From Dechloromonas sp. (lineage in GTDB: Bacteria; Pseudomonadota; Gammaproteobacteria; Burkholderiales; Rhodocyclaceae), in the NCBI GenBank assembly GCA_028689015.1, contig JAQTXC010000003.1, forward strand, positions 37,694 to 101,693: a DNA stretch of 64,000 nucleotides. Reading direction: 5' to 3'. The notes below the pieces were generated by a model that saw nothing but the letters and a program-made list of their open reading frames with translations, was not told the origin of the DNA and searched no databases. Below, in pieces: positions 63,505 through 64,000 of this stretch. The position numbers were made by a program, and so were the translations under genes. Within the stretch, counting starts at the first letter, position 1. The number at the start of each line of letters is the position of its first letter.

Positions 63505-64000
63505 TTACAGCACGTAGCGCGACAAATCCTCGTCGGCGGCCACTTCACCCAGCTTTTCATTGACGTAGGCCGCGTCGACCGCGACGCCCGTCAATCCCGG
63601 CCGCCCAGCGTCGAAGGACACCTCCTCGAGCAACTTCTCCATCACCGTATGCAGACGACGCGCCCCGATGTTCTCGGTCTTTTCATTCACTTGAAAAGCA
63701 ATCTCGGCCATGCGGCGGATACCGTCTGCGGCAAATTCGACACGGACCCCTTCTGTGTCAAGCAATGCCTGATACTGCTTGGTCAGGCATGCATCCGTCT
63801 GGGTCAGGATGCATTCAAAGTCAGCGACCGACAGCGAATCCAACTCAACTCGAATCGGAAAGCGCCCCTGCAGCTCGGGTATCAGGTCGGAGGGCTTGGC
63901 CAGATGGAAGGCACCCGAGGCAATAAATAGAATGTGATCAGTTTTGATCATGCCGTACTTGGTCGACACCGTCGTCCCCTCAACCAGCGGCAACAGGTCG
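63505..64000 (-). CDS. hslU: HslU (ClpY) protease ATPase subunit, C-terminal part
   Basis: The frame is open through the right edge, leaving the last ~165 residues. [49 protein letters not shown] carries sensor-1 and the [17 protein letters not shown] signature, and [21 protein letters not shown] carries sensor-2. The end DLSRYVL is the C-terminal tail that inserts into HslV. It pairs with HslV, whose gene would be expected beyond the right edge. Confidence 0.95.
   Translation of the reverse strand, partial: DLLPLVEGTTVSTKYGMIKTDHILFIASGAFHLAKPSDLIPELQGRFPIRVELDSLSVADFECILTQTDACLTKQYQALLDTEGVRVEFAADGIRRMAEIAFQVNEKTENIGARRLHTVMEKLLEEVSFDAGRPGLTGVAVDAAYVNEKLGEVAADEDLSRYVL

Noticed and set aside
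1-64000. tRNA, rRNA, CRISPR array, insertion sequence, prophage or integrative element
   Set aside because: No cloverleaf, repeat-spacer pattern, transposase, integrase or target-site duplication was seen; gene order looks chromosomal throughout.

Overview
The window reads as chromosome of a GC-rich Betaproteobacterium. The pilMNOPQ-aroKB order, cyaY-lptM-lysA, and the abundance of chemosensory and c-di-GMP genes fit Rhodocyclales (Dechloromonas/Azonexus-like); this placement is by eye and not certain. I see no rRNA, tRNA, CRISPR array, insertion sequence or phage gene. Coding density is very high and no gene-free stretch exceeds about 200 bases. Both edges cut a gene: icmF on the left and hslU on the right.

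Layout. 1-4400: icmF (isobutyryl-CoA mutase), a divergent AraC-type regulator and an HDOD protein. 4445-13835: a chemosensory operon with its own sigma-70-like promoter (cheY-like, short MCP, STAS, cheA, MCP, cheW, cheD, cheR, cheB). It has no cheZ, but the short MCP carries a CheZ-like Asp-x3-Gln motif, and CheA carries a pair of MshEN-type c-di-GMP-binding motifs. 13848-17508: terC-family gene, Old Yellow Enzyme reductase and gpmI, all on the minus strand.

17669-30894 is the most unusual region: nine plus-strand genes with overlapping or nearly touching ends. They encode REC-PAS-GGDEF-EAL-REC, a membrane PAS/GAF histidine kinase, REC-HD-GYP, a stand-alone REC protein, an MglA-like small GTPase, a soluble histidine kinase, a REC-MshEN-GspE/PilB-type ATPase fusion, a hemerythrin histidine kinase and a ClpX-like AAA+ protein without the zinc domain. 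A diguanylate cyclase converges on the last gene. I infer a multi-input phosphorelay and c-di-GMP system that drives a polarity GTPase and a pilus/secretion-type ATPase, with an unfoldase as a possible reset device. I do not recognise it as a described system.

32037-35785: DEAD-box helicase, EF-G-like GTPase and a small membrane protein. 35869-43132: minor pilin operon pilE-fimT-pilV-pilW-pilX-pilY1. 43307-50941: glmU and gltBD. 51130-57875: pilMNOPQ followed by aroKB. 58030 to the end: mrcA, cyaY, lptM, lysA, hslR, an AEC transporter and hslU. Two type IV pilus loci in the same window give the signalling operons a plausible target machine.
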